Of a stretch of 35,585 nt of DNA, positions 18,500-27,602 are shown piece by piece. Positions within the stretch are counted from its first letter, which is position 1; each line of letters begins with the position of its first letter. The notes under the pieces are model-generated. The model did not search any database and was not told the DNA's origin. It saw only the letters and a program-made list of their open reading frames with translations. The stretch is from positions 1 to 35,585 of the forward strand of contig MEDX01000039.1 of NCBI GenBank assembly GCA_001724245.1, read 5' to 3'. Origin of the DNA: Fonticula-like sp. SCN 57-25 (lineage: Eukaryota; Nucleariida; Rotosphaerida). The translations under genes and the position numbers were made by a program.

Positions 18500-21400
18500 A
18501 TGGCGACAGGTGCGAAAATTTCCTTTTCCCTTTTTTTTCCTTTCCACCCCCTGGGTATTGTTTTCTTTCCCCATCGTGCTGACGCGACGGTGTAGTTTTG
18601 GACGACGCCCAGGATGGCCGCCGCGATGCGGATGCCATGGACTCTGAGCGCCGCCACCGCATCGCGCACGAATACCTTGTGCGCATCGGTGAGGCCAAGG
18701 AGTGGATCGAGGCGTGCATCGACGAGGATCTGCCCCCGGTCGTCGATATGGAGGACGCCCTCACCAACGGTGTCTACCTCGCCAAGCTCGCTCGCTTCTT
18801 TGCCCCCAAGAGCGTCAAGAAGATTTACGACGAGAAGCAGGAGCAGCCGCTCAACCTGCGTCACTCGGACAACTTCAACTCTTTCCGCGTTGCCTCCCTC
18901 AAGGCCGGCCTTCCCCTGGTACGCCCACGCGCATTCCTTTGATCGACGTTTGTCTAACGCTGCGCAGACGTACTTTTTCGAGCTCACGGATCTGTACGAC
19001 AAGAAGAACATGCCGCGCGTGATTTACATGCTCCACGCCCTGAGTCACTTCCTCGCCAAGAAGGGCATCGCTCCCAGGATCAACAACCTCATGGGCCAGC
19101 TCTTCTTCACTGGTACGACCACGCTGCATTTTATCATTTTTTTCTGACACACCATGTACAGATGAGGAGCTTGAGCAGGCGTCGCGCAACCTTGGTAACC
19201 TGCAGATGCCGTCGTTCGGCGACCTCAACGCGTCGCTCGACCGCGAGCTCGGCGAGCCGACCACCGAGAACGAGCGCATTCGCCGCGAAGTTCGCGAGAG
19301 CCAGGCTTCGTACGAGGGCCGCGTGGCCGCTCTCCTCGAGTGGGCCCGCCAGGCCACCGAGCAGGTGTCCCAGCCCGTCTCGTCGACGATGACCTTTGCC
19401 GCCCTCACGCAGGCGCGCGCCGCCCACGACGAGTTTGTCAAGTCGGATTACACGCCGCACAGCTCGGAGAAGGATCAGCTGCTCGCGATCTACAACGAGA
19501 TCAATGAAAAGCTCAAGTCGCACGACATGGGCGAGTACGAGGTCGGCGAGATGTTCTCCCCGGCCAACATTACCAAGGTGTGGGGCGATCTCGACAGCGC
19601 CATTGCTGCTCGCCTCGCCGCCCTCGACTACAACTCGCGCCGCTTCAAGTATGACAAGGAGGCTGGCGAGCACGTTGACTGGCTCGGCGAGGCCACCGCG
19701 CAGCAGAACACGCGCGAGTTTGTCGGCCAGTCGTCGCGCGACGTCAACGCCGAGATCGAGAAGCAGGCCGCCTTTGCCTCTGGCGAGAAGGCCACGCGCA
19801 GCGGTCACCGCGACCAGCTCGCGTCCGACATTGCGTCGCTCCGCTCGGACTCTTCCTACACTGCCCCCGCCGGCCGCTCCGACGAGGACATTAAGAAGCT
19901 CTGGGCCGATCTTGAGGCCGCCGAGGCGAGCCGCAACGCCGAGCTCCAGCGCCAGCTCGAGTTTGCCAACCGCCGCGAGGCGTTTGAGGGCAAGTCGGAG
20001 GCTCTCGGCGAAAAGTTCCGTCTCCAGGCCCAGGCCTACGACGACCGCTCGTTCCCCGAGGACCTCGAGGCCATCAACGCGCTCATCGCCGGCCTCCCCG
20101 CCGAGCGCAGCAAGGTTGCTGCCCAGCGCGGCGAGATTGACTCGCTCCGTGGCGAGTATGACGGCATCAACAATGACTTCAAGTACATTGCGCCGATCGG
20201 CCGCAGCATCAGCGACGTTGAGGAGCTCTACGCTCAGATCGAGCGCGCCATTGACAACCGTCAGCGCGCCCTCGAGGAGAAGAAGCGCATGCTCGACGAC
20301 GCCGCTCGCGCCAAGCACTTCCGCGACAACGAGACCTCGATTGAGCAGCTGCAGGCCAACCTCCGCGGCTGGCTCGGCCGCAAGCACCACGCCGAGCGCC
20401 TTGCGCTCCTGCGCGAGAAGGAGGAGCTCTGGGAGAAGATCCAGGCTATTGCGCGCGGTAACGCCGTTCGCCGCCGCATCCGCGACATGAAGAGCCACTA
20501 CGCCGCGAATGTCGACAAGGTGATCAAGGCTCAGGCCGTTGTCCGCGGCCACCTTGCCCGCGAGCACTACAAGATGCTCACGAGCCGCGACAACCCGCCG
20601 GTCGACACTGTCCAGCGCTTCCTGTACCTGCTCGACGAGAGCGAGAAGGACTTTGACGAGGAGCTCGAGCTCGAGCGCCTCAAGTACCTCGTGGTGACCA
20701 ACATTCGCGAGAACGACAAGCGCGAGGTTGAGCTCAACCACCTCGACATTAAGATTGCGCTCCTTATTCGCAACCGCTCGTCGCTCGATGAGATTGTCGA
20801 GTCGACCAAGAAGTACCTCAAGCAGCAGAAGAAGGCCGAGGCCGCCGACTCGAACAACCTCAAGGTGCTCGACAAGGATGCCCGCCAGCGCCTCGAGAGC
20901 TACCAGCACCTGTTTTACCTGCTGCAGACGGAGCCCAAGTACCTTGCCAAGGTCATGACCGAGCTCGCCACCAAGGAGACCAACATCAAGTTCCTCGAGA
21001 CGGTCGTCCTGACCCTCTATGGCTATGCCCAGAACGTGCGCGAGGAGTACCTCCTCCTCAAGCTGTTCCAGAACGCGCTCCACGAGGAGATGCTCAACGT
21101 CACCGACGAGCAGGACATTCTCCGCGGCAACCCCGTGTTCATCAAGCTTGTCGTGCACTACACGCGTGGTGCCCGCGAGCGTCAGTTCCTGCGCGAGCTG
21201 CTGCAGCCGCTCGTCCTTGAGGTGCTCGACCGCGACGACCTCGACCTTGACGTCGACCCGCTCTCGATCTACCGCATGCTTATTCGCGAGGAGGAGTCGC
21301 GCTCTGGTGAGAAGAGCACCAAGCCGTACGATGTGTCGCGCTCGCAGGCCGTCGAGAGCGAGGAGGTGATGAAGATTTTCGTCAAGCGCCTCAAGGACCT

Positions 21401-22958
21401 TCGCGGCATGACGGACAAGTTCCTGTCCGCCATCATTGCCTCGCTCCCCCGCATGCCCTACGGCATCCGTTACATTGCGCGCGAGCTGTACGCGGCGCTC
21501 AAGATCCGCTTCCCGAACCAGACAGACGAGAGCGTGTTCATCAAGATTGTGGGTCACCTCATCTACTACCGTTACATGAACCCCGCGATTGTCGCGCCCG
21601 AAGGCTTTGACGTTATCGAGACTGTCATTACCTCGCAGCAGCGTAAGAACCTCGGTGAGATCTCCAAGATGCTCCTGCAGGTTTCCGTGAACCGCCTCTT
21701 TGACGACGAGTCGTTCCACCTCTCGGCGCTCAACGAGTTCATCACGTCGGCGAACGCGCGCTTCATGCAGTTCTTCCGCGAGGTCAGCGACGTGCCGTCG
21801 GCCGAGGACCACTTCCAGATCGACCGCTACGACGACTTCCTCAAGATCAGCAAGCCGACCGTGTACCTTGCCCAGGACGAAATCTACCGCGTGCACGCCC
21901 TCATGGACGAGTACAAGGAGAGCATCACGGCGGACGAGTCTGACCCGCTCCGCGTGATTCTTACCGAGCTCGGCCCGCCGCCGCCGCCGTCGGTGGAGGG
22001 CACCGGCCACGGCCCCGAAATCACGCTCACGCTGACGAACCGTTTCTCTGACGACGGCTCTGAGGAGGAGCAGCGCGTCAAGACGACCTTTGTGCAGACC
22101 AAGCGCTACTGCCTGTCGATCCTTCGCCTGCAAAAGGGCAAGAACCTGCGCGAGATCCTCGAGGCGCCGGTGACTGCCGAGCAGGAGAAGCTGTACGAGA
22201 TGCAGCAGGAGCACGAGAGCTCGCTTCGCCGCGCCCGCTCGACGCGCGCCGGCGGCATCAAGAAGAGCGAGTCGCAGCATGACGTGACGCAGCTGTCGCT
22301 CAAGGACCTGAAGCAGAAGGCGCTCGACAACATTAACGTGCTTGTTGAGGCCAAGGCTGTTTCGCGCGAGAACAACTACCAGGGCCTGCTCAACGACATT
22401 GCCAAGGACATGCGCAACAAGAACCGCCGCCGCATCCAGCGCCGCGCCGAGCTCATCAAGGTCCGCCAGACGCTTGCTCACCTCGAGGAGAAGACGACGT
22501 ACCTCGAGTCGCAGAAGCAGTCGTACCAGGATTACGTCAACTCGTGCATTGGCACGATGCGCGACAAGGGCAAGAAGAGCAAGCGCCGCACTGTGCTGCC
22601 GTTCACGACGCAGTTCTACCACGTGCAAAAGATGAAGCGCGAGGGCAAGGTGTTTGCGTTTGGCTCGTACTCGTACACGGCCGAGCGCCTCTTCCAGAAG
22701 GGCGTCCTCGTCGAGCTCGAGGGCATCCCCGAGAGCCAGCGCAGCCGCGTGTCGCTCACCATCTCGTCCGACGAGATTGGCGTCTTCAACATTGAGGGCA
22801 AGTTCCTCGGCATGTCGGTCGACCAGGGCACCGAGATCAGGCTCGACGACCTCTTGCAGAAGCAGTTTGACAACATCCAGATCATGAACCTCGGCATCGC
22901 AAAGGTCAACGTCAACCTGCTCATCTTTTTGATCAACAAAAAGTTCTTCCAGCAGTGA
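18500..22958 (+). CDS. IQGAP: CH, IQ motifs, Ras-GAP-related domain and RGCT
   Basis: The exons are 18500-18509, 18596-18918, 18968-19112 and 19162-22958, giving 1424 residues. The first exon is only 10 bp (Met-Ala-Thr plus one base). The donors are GTGCGA, GTACGC and GTACGA. A calponin-homology domain (about 22-145) is followed by a charged coiled region, three IQ motifs near 553-625 (LQANLRGWLGRKHH, IQAIARGNAVRRR, AQAVVRGHLAREH), a GAP-related domain (about 765-1065) and a RasGAP C-terminal domain (about 1230-1400). YRYMNPAIVAP is of IQGAP type. IQGAPs cross-link actin, bind Cdc42/Rac and calmodulin, and guide cytokinesis and polarity. Arg814, in DILRGNP, sits where classical Ras GAPs have their arginine finger and human IQGAP1 has Thr. 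Codon use is extremely biased to GC-ending codons, which suggests high expression and produces a very long antisense open frame that is not a gene. No WW domain is seen. Confidence 0.93.
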
Positions 22959-23303
22959 TCCGTCGATGCTATGTGTACATATCTTGTTGCAGCAAAAGAG
23001 ACATCTAATATACTCAGTGCCATATTATTCTTATTGAAAGGGGAAAAGGAATCTGGGAGCCACAATAGTTGCGGAAAGGTCCATTGGCATCTTATTGTCA
23101 CAATTGAAGTAAAGTCATATCTGTGCAATATGGCCACTTTTGCGCTTGTTCGTTTAATAGTATTATCCGTTTTCAAATGGTTTCCATAGTCAATATCATG
23201 ACATTGTGACTTTTGTACACTAGACCAGAAATAAATAGGCATGGATGCTTGTATTGTAAACAGAAACAAAAGCGAGTTGCATAAAGAGTACAGGTCAAGG
23301 GCG
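22959..23303. other. Convergent spacer between IQGAP and NOSIP
   Basis: These 345 bp are AT-rich and lack a supported gene or repeat. AATAAA at about 23230 is far from the IQGAP stop codon and is not assigned. Confidence 0.4.
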
Positions 23304-24284
23304 CTACTGCATGGCGGGCTCGTACTTTTTCGCCTCGAGCTTGTTGCCGCTCGCGGCAAACGACGACGCGCCCTTTTGCAGCATGATGATGTCGGCGTCG
23401 GTGAGCTTTGTCCCGTCGATCGGGTCGCACATGTCCTTGCGGACGGTGTGCTTGACGGCGTCCGCCGACACCACGCGCCCCGATGGCCTGAGCACCGCGA
23501 CGGGCGTGCTGTCCGTGAGCGTCTCGAACGTGATCGGGCACATCCAGCGATGCTTGCTGGTCGCCGTCGACGCGGCATCACCATTGACGGGCGTGAACTT
23601 TACGCTGATCAGATCTTTGACGCGGAGCTTCTTGCCAGAAAAGGGGCACGTCGTGGTCTGGTCGGGCCGCGCGACGGGGGCAGTGCTACCAGTCGACACG
23701 GTCGGCGTATTGTGCGGCACCCAGAAGCTGCCCTGGGATGCTTCGCTCGGGCCTGACGACCCCGTCGATGCCGACGTCGAGACGGCGCTCTCAAGGCGGC
23801 GAAACTCGGCGATCTTGTCGCGGCCCACAGCTTCCTCAATGGCACGGCGCTCGCTCTAGATGGGCGTTAGGAGATGCGGGAAAGCTCACGCGGGCGCACC
23901 TCTTGTTTCCGAATGCTCTCGTCATAGAGTTGTTTTAGCTTGGCCATCTCGGCCTTTTGGTTGAGCAGGACAGTCAAGATCGCCTCGCGATCGTAGAGAT
24001 ATCCATGTTGACTGGAAATAAAGAGTATAAGAAAAAGACCAATAGAGAAAAGCGGCGTACGTGACGACGGGATCGCGGGGATGCTGCAGTGTCAACCAGC
24101 AGGAATCCCAGTGCCGCTGCGAATCTTTCCCTAGCCGCATCACCTGCGTGCCATATCCGGCCACTTTCGAGTCGCGCTATGTTAGAGTGTCAGCACACAA
24201 AAAGGCAGCAACCAGGCCACGAACCGTCCTCTCATAGGCCGTGTAATAGTGCAGCGCCGCGCTATTCTTCGAGTGCTTGCCCAT
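23304..24284 (-). CDS. NOSIP: NOSIP-family U-box-like protein (putative E3 ligase)
   Basis: The exons are complement 24225-24284, 24061-24176, 23900-24011 and 23304-23855, giving 279 residues. Introns are 48, 49 and 44 bp with donors GTTCGT, GTACGC and GTGCGC and clear CTRAC motifs. The N-terminus (MGKHSKNSAALHYYTAYERT, then AGYGTQVMRLGKDS) and DPVVTQHGYLYDREAIL mark NOSIP with its split N-terminal U-box. The C-terminal U-box-like part contains CPFSGKKLRVKDLI, MCPITFE and DMCDPIDGTKL. Human NOSIP (about 300 residues) is a nuclear E3 ubiquitin ligase linked to spliceosomes; the nitric-oxide synthase link in its name is unlikely to apply here. The ATG at 24284 matches the conserved family start. 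Confidence 0.93.
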
Positions 24285-24527
24285 CTTCCGCCGTCGGTTG
24301 ATGCAAACTGCAAACTGACGAGCACTTGCATCGATTGACACTGTATTGACATGCCACGCCATGCCATACGAGTTATAGAAAGAAAAGCAGGCTACCGTGT
24401 GTCGTATTATACAGTAATTAAGGGTCGGCTGGCTTTTTATTATAGTTTTAAATGAATATAGTTGCATAGCAATACAGCAGAGATCATTGCGAATATTTCA
24501 TATCATAGGAAAATCCCTGACAAAAAT

Positions 24528-25664
24528 TTACGACGCGCCAAAGACGGTGTTGAGCTGCTGTGTGACGCGAATGAAGGTGGTTCTCTTTGAGAGCTCCTTG
24601 AGGTGCGCCGCTCCGACGTACGTGCACGACGAGCGCAGCCCGCCGAGCAGGTCGTTGATGGTGTCCTGCACCGGGCCGCGGTAGGGCACCTCGACGGTCT
24701 TGCCCTCTGACGAGCGGTACTCTGCGACGCCGCCCTTGTAGCGCGTCATGGCCGTCGTCGAGCTCATGCCGTAAAAGATCTTGTACTTGCGGTTGTCGCG
24801 ATCGACGATCTCGCCGCCGCTCTCATCGTGGCCGGCAAACATGCCGCCAAGCATGACAAAGTCGGCACCGCCGCCAAACGCTACAAGAAAAGTTGTCAGC
24901 AAAAGTAGTGTCAAAGAAAGTCGCGCGTACCTTTGGCGACGTCGCCCGGAACTGTGCAGCCGCCGTCGGCGATGATGTGGCCGTTGAGCCCGTGCGCGGC
25001 GTCGGCGCACTCGATGACGGCAGACAGCTGCGGGTACCCGACGCCCGTCTGCTTGCGCGTGGTGCACACAGAGCCCGGTCCAATGCCGACCTTGACAATG
25101 TCGGCGCCTGACAGGATCAGCTCCTCGACCATCTCGCCCGTCACGACATTGCCGGCGATGATGGTGTGGTTGGGGTACTTGGCGCGCACCTTGCGGACGG
25201 TCTCCACGAAAAACTCAGAGTAGCCGTTGGCGACGTCGAGGCAAATCATGTTGACGTTAACTTTTTGCAGGATGCTGTCCATGAGGTCGAGGTCGACCTG
25301 GCCGACGCCTGATGACACAGCAGCGTACTGGAGCAGCTCGGGATGCTCCTCGGCGAGCTCGCACCACTCGGCCAGCGTCGTGAACTTGTGAAGGACGGTG
25401 ATGAGGCGGTTCGCGCCTAGCACGCGGGCCATACCCACGGTGCCGACCGTGTCCATGTTGGACGCCATGATTGGGACGCCCGTCCATGTCGCCTATCAAA
25501 TGTCACGTCAGCATCAGGGGGTGACTAAGCAGCGGGCGTACCTTGGAGTGGCGGAAGGAAAAGGTGCGCACAAGGTCAACATCCGCGCGGCTGGCAATGG
25601 TGCTGCGCTTGGGCCGGATGAGCACGTCCTTAAAGTCAAGCTTGATGTCGTTCTCGATTCGCAT
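24528..25664 (-). CDS. GMPR: GMP reductase, eukaryotic type
   Basis: The exons are complement 25542-25664, 24931-25492 and 24528-24880, giving 345 residues, the usual length of animal GMP reductase. Introns are 49 and 50 bp, both with GTACGC donors. The family start [14 protein letters not shown], the SNMDTVGT loop, [20 protein letters not shown] with catalytic Cys184, and the [17 protein letters not shown] phosphate site are all intact. There is no CBS pair, which separates it from IMP dehydrogenase. It converts GMP to IMP using NADPH, releasing ammonia, and so balances the purine pools. The first ATG gives [11 protein letters not shown], one residue shorter than the animal start. It is divergent from UTP7, with 140 bp between the ATGs. 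Confidence 0.96.
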
Positions 25665-25755
25665 GATGCCTGGAAAACTTCACGGGGCACCAGGGGGTCA
25701 AAGGTGGAATGAACAACAAAAAGCTGATGCAATCAGTTAACTACGTGTCAGCAAG

Positions 25756-25780
25756 TTCCGGAATCAATCATTCCGGAATC
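25756..25780. promoter_or_regulatory. Duplicated TTCCGGAATC element in the GMPR-UTP7 divergent promoter
   Basis: TTCCGGAATC occurs at 25756-25765 and 25771-25780. Each copy contains the 8-bp palindrome TTCCGGAA and the copies start 15 bp apart. They lie 92-116 bp from the GMPR ATG and 25-49 bp from the UTP7 ATG. The core recalls ETS-like or paired GGAA sites; the binding factor is unknown. Confidence 0.55.
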
Positions 25781-25804
25781 TCGCAGGTGTGATCAGTAGT
25801 CATC

Positions 25805-27390
25805 ATGGCCGAGCGGTACAAGCGCGGGACGCCGACCGGCGCTGGCCGCGGCGCGCATCCGCGCCTCAAGCGCGAGATGAGTCGTCATGAGCGCGAGGCG
25901 CACAACGCGGCTGAGCGTGCTGCAAACGCCGAAGTGCTGCTGCCGACCGATGCCGGTCTGCTCGAGGCCGAGGGCATGGAGCGGACGTACAAGTTTACAC
26001 AGGCGGCCATCCGCGAGAGCGTCGACATGGCCGCGGCGCGCAAGGGATTTGACCTCGCGCTCGACCAATTCGGACCGTACCGCACGAATGTTACGCGTAA
26101 TGGTCGTCACCTTTTGCTCGGCGGGCGGAAGGGGCATCTCGCCTCGTTTGACACTGCATCGCACCAGCTCGGGTTTGAGCTCCACGTGAAGGAGACTGTC
26201 CGCGATGTACAGTACGGATCGCGTCTATTCCGGCCTGCACGACTGGTACTAACGCCCTTTACTTTAGCTGGCTTCATAACGAGAGTCTCTTTGCGGCGGC
26301 GCAGAAAAAGTATGTTTATATATATGATCGGACGGGCGCCGAGGTTCATCGGCTAAAGCATCACACGGAGGCGTCGCGGCTCGACTACCTTGATCACCAC
26401 TTTTTGCTAATGTCGATTGGCGACGCGGGCATTCTGCGTTTCCAGGACACGTCCACCGGCGAGATCGCCGCCGAGCATCGCACGCGCCTCGGCCCGTGCG
26501 ATGTCCTTGCGCACAACCCGCAGACTGCCGTCGCGCATCTGGGCCACGGGAACGGCGTTGTTTCTCTGTGGACACCCACTGTGTCGACGCCGCTTGTCAA
26601 GATGTTTTGCCACCGCGCGCCTGTGAGCGCCGTGGCGCTGGACGCGACGGGCCACTACATGGTGACTGCTGGCCTGGACCGCCAGGTCAAGGTGTGGGAC
26701 ATTCGCACGTACAAGCAGGTGCACGCGTACGCCGTCAACACGGCGCCCGCCACGTCGCTCGACATTTCGCAGCGCGGCCTGCTGGCTGTCGGCTCTGGCG
26801 GCCACGTAAACATTTGGCAGGACGCGATCCGCAGCAAGGCGGCTGCGCCGTACATGTACCACGCGCTGCCTGGGTCGCGCGTCGCGTCGCTTTCGTTTGT
26901 GCCGTACGAGGACGTGCTCGGCGTGGGGCACGAAAAGGGTTACGCGTCGCTCATTGTGCCGGGCGCCGGAGAGCCCAACTTTGACGCGTACGAGGCGAAT
27001 CCCTTTGAGAACCGCAAGCAGCGGCGCGAGACCGAGGTCAAGCGGCTGCTCGACAAGATCCAGCCCGACGCCATCTCTATGGACCCCAACGCGATTGGCC
27101 GCGTGGCCAAGACAAACAAGGAGGAGCAGCTGAGCCGCGCGCAGGCGAGCGCAGAGGCCAACAACGCGGACGGCGAGCCGTTTGTGCCGAGGAACAGGAA
27201 AAGGGGAAGGAGCTCGGCAAAGAGGAGATTCCTGCGCAAGCAGCAAAACGTCATGGACACGCAGCGGAGCCTTATGCTCGAGGAGCAGAAGAAGCGCAAG
27301 AGGACACCGCAGATGGAGGCGCAGGACGCGGCCGACGAGGCGGCCGTTTCGGGGCCCGCGCTCTCGCGCTTCAAGCGCACCCGCGCATAG
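25805..27390 (+). CDS. UTP7: UTP7/WDR46, small-subunit processome WD40 protein
   Basis: The exons are 25805-26211 and 26268-27390, giving 509 residues. The 56-bp intron has donor GTACGG, branch ACTAAC and acceptor TTAG. A basic N-terminal extension leads into WD40 blades: LLLGGRKGHLASFD, then WLHNESLFAAAQKKYVYIYD, YMVTAGLDRQVKVWDIR and GHVNIWQD. The family-specific segment NPFENRKQRRETEVKRLLDK follows, then a Lys/Arg-rich tail (RNRKRGRSSAKRR, KKRKRTP). In yeast, Utp7 works in the nucleolus within the 90S pre-ribosome for 18S rRNA maturation. The splice restores DVHWLHNE, matching the strongly conserved family sequence, which fixes the junction. Confidence 0.95.
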
Positions 27391-27602
27391 TTTTGTTGCT
27401 TTCTTTCTTTGGCATCGCAGATTGGTTCAGAAAATACTCGTTGATTAAATTGATGATACTTGTACAAAGGGAATACTAGGTCATGATGCGAAATGAACGT
27501 CAAATTGAACAGACTCATGCTCGTAACAATGCAACGCGCAAAGAACACGACACGGCTAAACTACGCAAAATTGCACAGAAACAGATAAAGAATCATTCAA
27601 TG

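Noticed and set aside
19134-22628. A 1164-codon open frame on the minus strand
   Set aside because: It is the exact shadow of the IQGAP exon, created by its GAG/CTC codon bias. It is Leu/Val/Glu-rich, has no family motif, and IQGAP domains on the other strand are unambiguous.
26407-27246. A 279-codon minus-strand frame over UTP7
   Set aside because: It is antisense to conserved WD40 and UTP7-specific segments and has no motif of its own.
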